Assembly (NCBI GenBank): GCA_951213105.1 | Contig: OX578138.1 | Span: forward strand, 96,253,114-96,317,113 | Direction of reading: 5' to 3' | Source: Amaurobius ferox | Taxonomy: Eukaryota; Arthropoda; Arachnida; Araneae; Amaurobiidae | Length of the DNA stretch: 64,000 nucleotides | Part shown: one piece after another, positions 46,436 through 57,010 of the stretch | How the letters are laid out: the number at the start of each line of letters is the position of its first letter | How positions within the stretch are numbered: the stretch's first letter is position 1 | Notes under the pieces: model-generated | Seen by the model: the letters and a program-made list of their open reading frames with translations, nothing else | What the model was told of the DNA's origin: nothing | Databases searched by the model: none | Translations under genes and position numbers: made by a program

Positions 46436-47558
46436 TATAATTTTGCACAGTGAGAACAGATATTCTTAAACTTCTTTTAATAAGCAAAAAATTTATTATT
46501 TCAACAGAATACTTTGATTAACAATGTCATTTAATATACTATTCTGTATATTATATACTCCGTATATATTATCCGTTTCTATATATTATATACTCCGTAC
46601 GAAGAATGGGTATTCTGCCAATTTAGAATCATATTAAATGTTTTCTCTCAAATTTAAATACATTTTATCTAGTTCTAGATTTATTGATAACAATGTCGGA
46701 TATAAAGTATCGTGAATATACATTAATATTCATGATTGTTTTTGTGTACACAAGAAATCCACCACATAGAGACAGACAGGCGGCCCATCTCTCAAAATTT
46801 ATCAAAATGTATTCAGGATGTCTTGAAACATATGTTGGCAACAAAATCAGGAAATTAAAAATGTTCGTAAATACAATTCTTTCTCAATACTAACTGGAAA
46901 CAAATGGATAAAGTAATAAAATATGTTACGCAAATTCTAAACTGGTTACATGAAATAAGCTTTTTATATTTCATTGTTAAAATATGATGATCTTAATTAT
47001 TAGAATGCACATTACACCTTAGTTTAAGAAAACGGTTTTAGAAACTTTTTGCTCAAATGCATATAAGGTGACATAACCTGCTTCAAAATCATACAACTAA
47101 GTTATAGTTTTGAAAACTGTCAAATAGCAGAGAAATTGAATGCGAATAAGAAATATTTACTTGTTTTGAAATTTACATGTGAGCACAGCACTTTATTTTA
47201 ATTTTAGGCTCTTCTGCTCTTCTTCTGAACCATTTATCTTTATTTTACAAAAATCCAGATCACAGCGTGGAGATTTGCTGGAGGAGATAGGTTTTGAAAG
47301 TGGGATGTTTTTCGCCAAATTTTAGAGGTTGCGGCAAATACTTAAAAATTTATCAAACTTTTCGATTTTTCTAACATTTTAAATGCGTTTTGAAATCCTG
47401 AGCTAAATAATAATAATATGAAAAAAGTGAGGTTAATACAAAGTATTTGGTTTGAAATGAGATTGGAAATATATACATACATGCAAACACAGAAACTTGG
47501 GTTTTTAAGTTTCAATGGGTTATATGTTAATTGTTTATAGAGCAGCAACTATATAACT
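46436..47558. other. No gene recognised
   Basis: AT-rich; frames of 68-69 codons have no known motif. Confidence 0.4.
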
Positions 47559-48181
47559 AACAAGAAAGATCAATCATGCATAAAGCATTAATTATGAAAC
47601 ATATTCCAACTTCGATGCAATTTTATTTAAACATCTCTAAAATGCGACACATTCCTCGGTAATATTTTTAAAATTATCACAATACCACATTAATTTATTA
47701 TATTTGAAAATTTAAAACCTTATCGAAAAAAATGAACTTCATTCAAAGGACGGCATTGAAATATATATTGCCTGGTTTAAACATCTCTAAAATGCGATAA
47801 ATTCCTCGGTAATATTTTTAAACTTATCATAATGCTACAATAATTTATTAAATTTGAAACTTCATCGAAAACAAATGGAATTTATTCAAATGACGTCATC
47901 GAAATATAACACTCCTGACTCTATAAAAGCATCATTTCATTTATAAATATTTTTTCATTCATTTCATTCATTACAATACTATAATAGTTTATTTTATTTA
48001 AAAACTTAAGACCATGGATGTACAAGTAATTAAACTCTGTGATTAAAATTTCATCGAAAAATTCGTCCTTCTCCCTGTAAAATCAATGAATATTTTATTC
48101 ATATCAGCTATATTGCAGACTCCATGAGCTAAATAATTTTGCGTTAAAGAAATGCAGCTATTCTTATAAAACTCATACTAC

Positions 48182-48567
48182 ATGCCAACGACCGTACCGT
48201 GCTGAAAACACCGGTTCTCGTTAGATCACCGAAGTCAGGCAGCATCGGGCGCGGTAAGTATTTGGGTGGGTGACCACCTGGGAACGCCGCGTGCTGTTGG
48301 CACATTTCGGGCGCGGTAGCTCGGTGGTTTGCGCGCAAGATTTGCACGTTGCCACAACTGCCGCCGTGTTCATGCGGAGTACGATCACGTTAAACATGTG
48401 GGTCCGTAAGTCCTTCCGAGAGGTTGGTGGTAGGGGAAGGAGGGTACGGTCCCTGTGGATGCCTCCCCCACTGGTTTCCGGTCTAAATTGGGTGGCACTT
48501 CCCGGCCGTCCAAACAGTTACCTTACACCTTTCTGGTAGGTCGGACGGTCTGGGTTTCAACAACAAC
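48182..48567 (+). mobile_element. SINE1, 5S-rRNA-headed copy inside family B
   Basis: The 12-bp target duplications AACTCATACTAC lie at 48170-48181 and 48568-48579. The empty site is represented at 10826-10838 in B copy 1 (AACTCATTCTACAT). Order: 5S unit (48184-48301), a tRNA-like module GGGCGCGGTAGCTCGGTGGT with an A box but no B box, the SINE body with TTAAACATGTGGGTCCGTAA and GTACGGTCCCTGTGGATGCC, GGTCGGACGGTCTGGG and a (CAA)n tail. The 89-codon frame within it is not a gene. Confidence 0.92.
48184..48301 (+). rRNA. 5S rRNA-like unit (SINE head, not a rRNA gene)
   Basis: 118 bases running GCCAACGACCGTACCGTGCT ... ACACCGGTTCTCGTTAGATC ... GGGTGGGTGACCACCTGGGA ... GTGCTGTTGGC, a full-length 5S match in layout. 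It differs from the 31.7-kb copy at several positions (e.g. AAGTCAGGCAGC versus AAGGGAAGCAGC). No terminator is present. Confidence 0.85.
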
Positions 48568-49400
48568 AACTCATACTACTTATTTTGCTGTTTACATTTT
48601 CCATAAGTGAAAAGTAGGCTCCGTTGTAGAAATAATCGAAGTTGGATGATCATTTAAACTCAAATATATTATAATTGCGTTGTTTCAGTATGTAGATGCA
48701 TAGAATTTAAGCAAAAATAAAGCGGTTTTAGGACGGATACAACACCAAATATAAATGAAATAGAACTTTAAAAATCACGATTTTGAGACAAGATGCATGC
48801 CATATTTATTTTGAAGTGGGTCACGTGATCTCTTCATATAATGATCACGTGATCGCTTCATATAAAAGGTGTAATTATTATTTTAATTTTTATTTAAAAA
48901 ACTACTAAATATATTTTGCTGAATGTTTTTTTATTTATTTTATGGGATAATTTGAATATTTCCTAAAACTTTCGAAGCAATTTGTGAATTTTAAATCCCC
49001 TTAAGAAAGGTTTGAATAATTAGGTCCCATAGGGTTCAATATATTTCATTTTTTCAACCCGAGTTCAATCCTAAATTAAATGGATGATATTATCCATTTA
49101 TGTTCCCATAGGTCCCACAGACCGTCTGAACAACATACTAAAATTTCATTTTGATAAAGTCATTTTTACGGCAGTTATCGTGCTAACGGACAGACAGACA
49201 GACAGAATGAACAAAGTCATAAACACATTTCAACTTTGTTGTAAAGTGCTAAAAATGTGCGATCATATTCCTACTATAGAGCCTATAACGGATTCTCCCC
49301 TTTTATCAATCAAGATAAAATGTAATAGTCTAATAAAGTAGTTTCTCTGGTCTTAAATGAACATAGAACTGATTCGTTATCTGAATATATAATTTGTATT

Positions 49401-49487
49401 GCAGTAAAGATGTACATGATTTTAACATCGCAATAAAGATGTACACGATTTTAGCATCGCAATAAAGATGTACATGATTTTAACATC
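49401..49487. repeat. 29-bp tandem repeat, three units
   Basis: GCARTAAAGATGTACAYGAT plus TTTARCATC occurs three times with a partial fourth start (GCAATA). Confidence 0.9.
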
Positions 49488-50101
49488 GCAATATGTTTGT
49501 TATGATATTTTTAATCACATAAATTTAACTCTTTTCTTGCTGCAACTCTTACAAAATCCATTTTTAGAACCTCAACCCAATTCAACCAATATCTAATGCT
49601 TATACGGTACCTTTCAGAAAGATGTAGATTCTAATGCCAATATACATTTTAAAATAAATAGAGAAATGGTTACAGGTATCACACTGCAGTATCAGGATGA
49701 ACAGTTCTAAAAATAATAGCTCCTTTATACTCTCGGTAAATAAAAAATAAAATATATGCGAAATGCAAAAATTTTACAATTTTGCATGATGAAATACATG
49801 TCGCCCTTAATAAAAGACCTTTAAATACCATCTATTGATTTTCCGATTTAGCGTGTGGGAGCTCTTCCAGCAACATTATCAACCATGCTACATTACCGAA
49901 TTTTCAACATTACTGACTTTGCAACATTACTTACTAAGTTAAAAAATTTAATCTGCAAGCCATTACGAAACTGCGCCCATAATATACACATCTTCTAAAT
50001 AAGTAATGCCTTTATTAAAAATTTTCTTCATAATTTTTTCTTGATAAGCTGCAGTGTAGTTCAGGTCCGTTAGCTAAGGATTATATATATATATATATAT
50101 A
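49488..50101. other. No gene; ends in a short (TA)n
   Basis: AT-rich. The (TA)n run at 50084-50103 is the target of the mariner insertion at 50104. Confidence 0.5.
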
Positions 50102-50103
50102 TA

Positions 50104-50965
50104 CCGGGTGGTCAGAATTAAAACATCCCTACTCTGAGCTCTCTATACATCGAACTATTGAGTGTAAAGGCTCCAAAATTGTTGAACTTACTATTCAAGA
50201 CATAGGGAAAGGGATTACGCGAAAAAAAATAGTTCCAGAAACACCGATAAGTGGTGCTGTACAACAGAAAATATGCTGAAAGACACAAAATAGTCACAAA
50301 AAACAAACACATGCGATATGGAATTTTTCCTTTTTAATTTTTTTTGGCTGATATGAAAAAAAAGAAGATAAAAAAGTGAAGAAACTTAAACTGTCATTGT
50401 AACTGCAATTTCGCACTGTAAGCACAAAAATTTGAATAAACCCTTGGTTTGCAGCTACTATGTTCTGGGCATAAAACTGGGAAATTTTCATTCTTATCAG
50501 CGATGGCTGTCACACTGCCACAACGCGCTTTGCTTGTGAAGCTATTTTATGAAAACAAAGGACATGCTGCAGCTGCACTTCGAGAGTTTCGTCGACTTAA
50601 GAATTTGCGCAAAGGACCCTTACTTCCACAAGCTCTCAGGAGAATGATCGCTCGATTCGAGAAAACTGGACATCTTGGAGTTCAGCCGGGTTGAGGACAC
50701 AAATCGACTCGTTCAGATGTCGTTGACGATGTTGTCACCGCTATTGTTGAACAATCAATGGATAACGTTATACGCAGCATTCCCTGCATCGATAAGGTCC
50801 TTGTGATACAGCGCCACCTATCGGTGTTTCTGGAACAAATTTTTTTTCACGTAATCCCTTTCCCCATGTCTTGAATAGTAGGTTCAACTATTTTGGAGCC
50901 TTAACACTGAGTAGTTCGATCTATAGAGAGCTCAGAGTAGGGGTGTTTTAATTCTGACCACCCGG
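50104..50965 (+). mobile_element. Mariner-like transposon with long inverted ends, internally deleted
   Basis: Left end CCGGGTGGTCAGAATTAAAA and right end TTTTAATTCTGACCACCCGG are perfect complements. The inverted similarity extends ~155 bases to ACACCGATA/TATCGGTGT at 50240 and 50820. It is flanked by TA on both sides within a (TA)n tract. At 862 bp it retains the transposase N-terminus only. The well-preserved ends suggest it could still be a substrate for a transposase in trans. Confidence 0.9.
50491..50820 (+). pseudogene. Mariner-type transposase N-terminal HTH fragment
   Basis: The likely start at 50503 reads MAVTLPQRALLVKLFYENKG, then AAALREFRRLKNLRKGP and RRMIARFEKTGHLGVQPG. This is the first helix-turn-helix (DUF4817-like) region of the HTH/mariner transposases common in arachnids; the family assignment is from recall of motif style. 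A stop at 50692 replaces a Gly codon region, and the frame resumes with GHKSTRSDVVDDVVTAIVEQ. The sequence then jumps to the right inverted end, so the whole catalytic domain is deleted. Confidence 0.8.
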
Positions 50966-51111
50966 TATATATATATATATATATATATATATAACATTAA
51001 GAACAACAAGTGAGTTTCAAATTCGAAATTATCACTTACTCAAAGCGACGACAGAAATCAAAATACCACTCAGGGACAGGCGCAAAGCTGCTCACATCTC
51101 CAGAGTAGGAA

Positions 51112-51422
51112 ATATCCGAGTGAAAAGGAAGAAATGTCAAAACTTTGAAACGGGAGATCCAAATGCGTTGCATATAATGGCAGGGGAGGGTGGCGACTCC
51201 CCTTCCCGTTTAAAGCAGCTTTTACAGCCCGGGCAACGCTCACGGAACCAATACAATACAATGGACAGTCCCGTACATGTGCATAGACAAAGGCACCCGT
51301 ATACACGAAGAGCAAGAACAACATCGACGCAGAAGAAATGGACGCAAAATGAAAAACGATCCAAGTACCAGAGCCTATATATCAACACTTACGCATGCGT
51401 GCCAACACGCCAGTATCGCATA
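51112..51422 (+). repeat. Left arm of a near-perfect inverted repeat
   Basis: It pairs base for base with 51813-52123 (TGAAAAGGAAGAAATGTCAA ... CGCCAGTATCGCAT) with only a few differences (CGCTCACGGAA versus CGCTCAAGGAA). Open frames through both arms encode the same peptide and are therefore mirror images, not two genes. It contains GTTTAAAGCAGCTTTTAC, the counterpart of GTTAAAGCGCTTTTAC in the 24.4-kb palindrome. Confidence 0.95.
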
Positions 51423-51445
51423 AATCATAAAATTCCAACCAATTC

Positions 51446-51812
51446 CCGATGGAAACGGCTAAAGTTTTCTTTATTACCGAAAAAGGAATTATAGCATGCC
51501 CGCAAGAAATAAATAGGATAGTGTTTTTTTAAAGCTTCGGTTACGATTTTTTGATTACATTTATTGCAATCCCTTTTGAAAGTGTTATAAGCCAGATTTC
51601 TCTTGAAATGGCCGACAAGGATGTTTCTGAAGACATTCTTAGTAAGGTTTGTCCTCCAATCTATAAGATGGCCAATCTTGATTTTGTAAAAATCGCGTTT
51701 GTCGTATAAAGATGTATAAGTACCATATCGTTGATGTCTATTTATTGATATGTCCAAAAAATTAACTGCACCATTCTCGTCAACTTGGTTTTCGATCAGT
51801 TCCAATTCGATA
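51446..51812 (-). pseudogene. Reverse transcriptase C-terminal tail (RT-X) between inverted arms
   Basis: The minus strand reads ELELIENQVDENGAVNFLDI, YTSLYDKRDFYKIKIGHLID, WRTNLTKNVFRNILVGHFKR, CNKCNQKIVTEALKKHYPIY and FLRACYNSF, with a stop near 51425. The FLDI, YDKRD, TNL, VFRNI and YP..FLR blocks align in order with the tails at 24.7, 25.0 and 35.6 kb. The RT core (motifs A-C) is missing: the right arm replaces it directly upstream. No GIY-YIG domain follows. The frame is otherwise uninterrupted for over 100 codons, so this copy is younger than the 35.6-kb one. Confidence 0.65.
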
Positions 51813-52116
51813 TATGCGATACTGGCGTGTTGGCACGCATGCGTAAGTGTTGATATATAGGCTCTGGTACTTGGATCGTTTTTCATTTTGCGTCCATTTC
51901 TTCTGCGTCGATGTTGTTCTTGCTCTTCGTGTATACGGGTGCCTTTGTCTATGCACATGTACGGGACTGTCCATTGTATTGTATTGGTTCCTTGAGCGTT
52001 GCCCGGGCTGTAAAAGCTGCTTTAAACGGGAAGGGGAGTCGCCACCCTCCCCTGCCATTATATGCAACGCATTTGGATCTCCCGTTTCAAAGTTTTGACA
52101 TTTCTTCCTTTTCACT

Positions 52117-52123
<7 letters not shown>
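51813..52123 (-). repeat. Right arm of the near-perfect inverted repeat
   Basis: Inverted copy of 51112-51422. Relative to the RT tail one arm lies upstream and the other downstream, so the element is arm-RT tail-arm with arms inverted. This arrangement is possible for Penelope-like pseudo-LTRs. It borders a (TA)n tract. Confidence 0.95.

Positions 52124-52187
<64 letters not shown>
52119..52187. repeat. (TA)n microsatellite
   Basis: About 34 TA units then (TG)n and GGGTGGGTG. Frames reading IYIYIY are artefacts. Confidence 0.95.
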
Positions 52188-52198
<11 letters not shown>

Positions 52199-52371
52199 GG
52201 TGGGTGTATGTCACGCATTTTAATAAATATACGTAGTAAAGACATTAAAATTTGAATTTTATCAGATAACGTCACATTTTCTTTTTGTTCGAATTTATTA
52301 CACACATTTACTAGCACTTTATAAAAAATTGAAAGTATTCCAGACATTTATCATCAAGTTTTTTCATTAAT

Positions 52372-53140
52372 TGTTCTCTTCATGCACTAATCGTTCTATT
52401 TATGCATCGAATGCTGCTATTTTTACGCATTCATCGTTCTTTTTATACATTCATCTCTTCTTTATACAGTTATCGATTTCATGGAATTGAAATTTGAATT
52501 CATGAATTCATTTTATGAATTCATGGTCTTCTTCGTGCATTCATGGTCCCCTTCATGCATTCATGGCCCTCTTCAGGCATTCATAGTCCTCTTCATGCAT
52601 TCTTGGACTTCTTCATACATTCATTGTCCTTCCTGTTCAGGCATTCATTGTCCTATTCAGGCATTCATGGTCCTCTTCATACATTTATGGTCTTTTTCAG
52701 TCATTCATTTCCCTCTTCATACATTCATGGTCCTCTTCAGGCTTTCATTTTTCTCTTCATGCACCCACGGTCCTCTTCATGCATTCATGACCCTCTGCAA
52801 TCACCCATGGTCCTATTCATGCATTTATGACCCTTATTAGGCATTCGTGGTCTTCTTCATGCATTCATGGTCCTCTTCAAGCATTCCCTGCACGCTTTAT
52901 GCATTCATGGTCATCTTCATTCATCATCTTCTGTTGCAAAGTCTACTTCGACAATAACAGCTTATAATTTCGTTCCAGTAGCTCAACGATAGACCGTCGG
53001 CTGGTCAGTTTAAATATCCAGGGTTCGATTCCCGGTTGGTGCAGCGAGGTTCTTTACTCTATATACATTCCTTGTCCTCTTTGAGCATGCACCGTTACTT
53101 TTATGCATTCATCATTCTGTTTATACTTTCATCATCTCTT
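52372..53140 (+). repeat. ~20-bp minisatellite (ATTCATGGTCCTCTTCATGC)
   Basis: About 19 units of the consensus ATTCATGGTCCTCTTCATGC run from ~52520 to 52920, one unit being 24 bp. More diverged units (GCATTCATCGTTCTTTTTAT) flank both sides to ~52372 and ~53140. A SINE2 copy sits inside at 52929-53055. The 119- and 95-codon frames across it are overlapping translations of the repeat, not proteins. Confidence 0.9.
52929..53055 (+). mobile_element. tRNA-like SINE (SINE2), best copy
   Basis: TCTGTTGCAAAGTCTACTTC, GACAATAACAGC, an A-box-like GTAGCTCAACGATAGACCG and an intact B box GGGTTCGATTCCC at 53021, then GGTTGGTGCAGCGAGGTTCT. It matches 3602-3730 throughout. The tRNA-derived pol III promoter is complete in outline. 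Confidence 0.7.
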
Positions 53141-54174
53141 TTCATGACAAATAAAATCATGATCACTCAATAAAATAATTGTATGTTAACATTGATCGTG
53201 ATAAAAAATAATTTTTCAATATTTCCATCTTAAGATTTGGCCCATGCTTGAATCAGATTTCAAAATCATTGTTAAATATTTGTCAGTGGCATCTCCCTTT
53301 CTCGTTAGCATAATGTGAAATATATATTCATATCCATAGCAACATTACGTGCTCCCATATATCGGTTAAGTATTAACATTTCTATCCTGTATTGCCATTT
53401 ATCTATTGCCTCTTGTGCATCACCATTTCTATCCTCTTGTTTTATTGAGTAACTGAATGTTCAAGAATATTCTATAGGAAAACGTGATGGCAAATATTTA
53501 TTTCTCTACCTAACTTGAGTTGTTATTGATAGAAAACCAATAAAAATTGCATCGATATAATATGCGATATCATGAAACACTTACTAGGGAGATAGTACTA
53601 AAATGTGTAACGACAAGTACATGCAAACGTGGAATACTTGGAGTACTATTGTGATTCTGATGGCTTCTAGTCTATAAGCTACGCGAAATGTGGATGCACT
53701 TTAGTTTATGTTTCTTATTGTATAGAACACATCGTATTTTGTTATTACTGAGATCATATTTTCCCAATAAAGTACCTTTGTAGTTTCATTATTTCACTAG
53801 CATCATACCGCTTCTTCGCATGGAAAGTACATTTTAAATGAACTTGAAATTCATAATCATGTGCAAATTTCTACAGTATTCTAAATGACATAGTTATTCA
53901 AAATTTTTTTAGTTATCTAAATTACGCTCCCCGAAAAGAAGTTTATGAACATCTGTTCTCGCTATACAAAATTATTTTCACAAGCAGATATAAAGAATAG
54001 AACGTTTTGGTGCCGTTTGTAAATAAATTTAATATCAAATTAAATCAGTATATGTCAAAGTGAAAGCTCCCAAATTGTATGCGAAGGTTTGTATATACTA
54101 TTGAGAATTGGCCGTAATTGATATAATCCAGTCAAAAATGTAATTTCAAAAAAAATTATTTTATACACATTTTT
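53141..54174. other. No gene recognised
   Basis: AT-rich. The end (54085-54160) carries a family D-like fragment on the minus strand (GGCCGTAATTGATATAATCC, AGTCAAAAATGTAATTTC). Confidence 0.45.
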
Positions 54175-56540
54175 AACACTTTACAACATAGTTGAAAAGT
54201 GTTTATGACTTTGTTCATTCTGTCTGCCTGTCTGTCTGTCTGTCTGTCCGTTAGCACGATAACTGCCGTAAAAATGACTTTATCAAAATAAAATTTTAGT
54301 ATGCTTTTCAGACGGTCTGTGGAACCTATGGGAATATAAATAAATCATATCACCCAATTAGTTTTTTATTGAACTCGGGTTGAAAAAATGAAATACATTG
54401 AACCCTATAGGAGCTAATTTTTCAAACATTTTTTAAGCACATTTAAAATTCACAAATTGCTTCGAATTTTTTAGAAAATATACACATTATCTCTTAAAAT
54501 ATACAAAAAAAAATTCAGTAAAATATGTTAGGTAGTTTTTTAATTAAAAATTATTTAATATAGGGAGAAAAACGAATTCAATTAAAATCTGACTTTTGCG
54601 ATATCCTTCAGAAAGAAAAAATAGGTTTATTATTTAATAAATATCTTTCCAAAAGTTTAATCAATTGATATATGAGAAAGGTTTCACATTTTAATATAAA
54701 TTTGGTAGATAACAATTTTTCAATTTTTTTTTTTATTTTTTATAACTCTTCGTGATATACTTATTTGATGGCCTTTTTAATGCACTTTCTTACGTCCTAG
54801 AGAATTAAAATTTGGTATAGAGCTTAAATTTGTTGAACATTTTATACTACAAAAATTTGGTGGATCTTTAAATATAGATCCTACATTTTTTTCGAAATGG
54901 CCTGCAAATAATCCCCGTTCACTTCTATAAATCATTGTTGTAATATTGTTAAAAATTCTGATGTGGGCAGCACATGTCTTTCTCTGCAGAATCATATTCA
55001 CGTTCTCTTTATTTCTTCAATAATAATTTGAGTTTATCTGCACAAAATAACATCCATAAGTATTTTAAATGACATTGAATTTGTACGTTAAACTTAAATT
55101 TGGTCCTCATTTGATAGGTGGACTTATTGTCAAAAGTGCCGTAGCGAAAACGCAAAAAAAAAACTAAAATATCTCAACGCCTAGTCCTAGAGTAATGGGG
55201 TTAGTCTTATTCTTTTTGTTGTCAAAAATCACGTATAAAATAGGAATTTAATTGATATAGTTGAGCACACGTAGTCTTTTATTTTTAAATTTAACGATTT
55301 TTGCGAGCCATTTCGCAAAAACAGCCCGTTCCTTTTTCCCGAATCGTACTAGAATAACCTACAAGTGATTTATATAACAAATTTTATTAAATTTCGTATA
55401 TAAATCACTTGTAGGTTATTGAAATATTATACACCAAATTGTGTTAAATTTGGTCCATTAGTTTTTAGCTAGAGTGGATAAAGGCAATTTCGGCCGGCCA
55501 TTTCGCAAAGAAGGTAGATTCTTTTATTACAAATCCTACTATAATCAAATGAACATCAGGGTTTCCCACAAAAAACTTACCTACCAAATTTATTAAATTC
55601 GGTCCATTAGTTTTTCAGTTAGAGTGGATGCAATATCCCCACAGAAACACACACAGATATACCCTTACACACACAGACGTCTTCCTAAAAATAGTTTTTT
55701 CGTGTTCTGGAAATCCCCAAACGTGTAGATCCTTCGAAAATTCGAGTTCCGATCTTCGGCACGATTTCAATACTTTGAATACATACACACACACACACAT
55801 ATATTATCTGTGTATCTAAATTCTGTGCCTGCGCAATTACAATAGTTGTGATCCCTAAACTTTAATGATCCCTAAACTTTTATTATTTCTTCAACGAAGC
55901 CTAATTTTAACTTATGCAGAATGCAAATACGAGTATCTCAAGCGATTGTAAGGTGAGTTACATAAGAATTGCTGAATTTTTTTCACACAAAATAATTTGG
56001 GCGCGGTAGCTCATTGGTTAGCGCGCTGGAGTTGCACTCGGTAGGCCCGGGTTCGATTCCAGCCACTGCCAAAACTTCCGCCGTATTCATGCGGAGTACG
56101 ATCACGTTAAACATGTGAGTCCGAAAGTCCTTCCGAGAGGTTGGTGGTTGGGGTAGGAGGGTACGGTCCCTGTGGATGCCTCCCCCACTGGGTTCCGGTC
56201 TAAATTGGATGGCACTTTCCGACCGTCCAAACAGTTACCTTACACCTTTCTGGTAGGTCGGACTGTGTGGGTTTCAACAACAACACAATATTATTTAGCT
56301 CTGTAGTCTGGAATGCAAGTTATTTGAATGAAATATTCATTGATTTTGCATAGAGAATCAGTTGATTTATATTTCGATACAGTTTTAAATATTTAAGTAT
56401 AATAAATTACTGTAGTACTGTGATAATGTAAAATATACCACAACTGAATGTATCACATTTTTGAGATTTTAAAATGAAATTGCATTTCAGTTGGAAAGTG
56501 TTTCATAATCAATGCTTATGCATGATTGAACTTTCTTGTT
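54175..56540 (+). mobile_element. Family B element, long variant, copy 7, split by a SINE
   Basis: The hairpin AACACTTTACAACATAGTTG, (GTCT)n at 54219-54247, the E module at 54955-55230, C-type core units at 55300-55640 and the right end ATGATTGAACTTTCTTGTT are all present. Removing the SINE (55999-56282) leaves ~2.07 kb, the length of copies 4 and 6. Confidence 0.8.
55999..56282 (+). mobile_element. SINE1, tRNA-headed copy inside family B
   Basis: The target duplication is ACACAAAATAATTT at 55985-55998 and ACACAATATTATTT at 56283-56296 (two mismatches). The head GGGCGCGGTAGCTCATTGGT..TAGCGCG (A box) and GGGTTCGATTCC (B box) gives a tRNA-like unit at 55999-56071. It is followed by the same body and tail as the 5S-headed copies and by CAACAACA. 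There is no 5S segment. The head could fold like a tRNA, but it is the SINE promoter rather than a tRNA gene. Confidence 0.9.
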
Positions 56541-56559
56541 TTATTATTTAAGTCGAAAT

Positions 56560-56825
56560 ATTTTTGTACAAAAATCGTCTCCAGCATAAACACGTTAGAT
56601 TTAAATCCGTTGCTAAGTGATATGATATAAATTTCTTCAAATAATTTGATGGAAAAAAATATCGTCTGCATAATGCTAAGTTTTATTATTTAAATCGAAA
56701 TTTTTTTTTATAAAAATCGTCTGTCGCATAAATACATTGGATTTAAATCCGCTGCTAAGTGATGATATAATTTTCTTTAAATAATTTGGCGGTAAAAATA
56801 TCGTCTGCATGATGCTAAGTCTATG
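56560..56825 (+). repeat. Family D-related, two ~130-bp tandem units
   Basis: TTAAATCCGYTGCTAAGTGA, TTCTTYAAATAATTTG and ATCGTCTGCATRATGCTAAG occur in each of two units (56560-56690 and 56691-56825). They are the reverse complement of 45465-45600. Confidence 0.7.
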
Positions 56826-56869
56826 GAATGTTTAACTATGCATTTTATTCACTGTGAAATAAATATCTA

Positions 56870-57010
56870 GTCAACGCCTGGTCCTAGAAACTCAAAACAA
56901 GGACTAAATTTTAAGTGAGGCTGTTCCAAGGCTACCCAAAAAATTGCATGAAATTCTCTGAAGCCGTTCTCCCGGGATGAGGAAACAAATATACAGACAT
57001 ATTTTAAATT
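56870..57010 (-). repeat. Dispersed repeat fragment (CGGCTGAACCG type), reverse copy
   Basis: The reverse complement of 44161-44360 in motif order: AAGTGAGGCTGTTCCAAGG, CAAAAAATTGCATGAAATTC, AGCCGTTCTCCCGGGATGAG. Confidence 0.5.

Larger units (their letters stand above)
47560..49250 (-). mobile_element. Family B element, full length, copy 9, split by a SINE
   Basis: ACAAGAAAGATCAATCATGC comes first, then two ~150-bp core tandem units (47628-47905: AAACATCTCTAAAATGCGA twice) and TCACGTGATCTCTTCATATA. (GACA)n lies at 49188-49204 and the terminal hairpin (CATTTCAACTTTGTTG) ends at 49250. Without the SINE (48182-48567) and one target copy it is ~1.3 kb and collinear with copy 1. Confidence 0.8.

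Noticed and set aside
48184..48301. Genuine 5S rRNA gene
   Set aside because: No T-run terminator follows. It is fused to a SINE body and bounded with it by one target duplication.
48270..48539. 89-codon frame with a peptide conserved at 22028-22435 and 31419-31694
   Set aside because: The shared peptide comes from the SINE1 body, present as DNA copies in both orientations. Pol III elements are non-coding and no start context or frame conservation supports a gene.
51120..52214. Two similar ORFs on opposite strands (124 and 144 codons)
   Set aside because: They are the two arms of one inverted repeat, giving the same translation by symmetry. No known domain is present.
55999..56071. Genuine tRNA gene
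   Set aside because: Cloverleaf arms are imperfect, there is no terminator, and it continues into the SINE body inside one target duplication.
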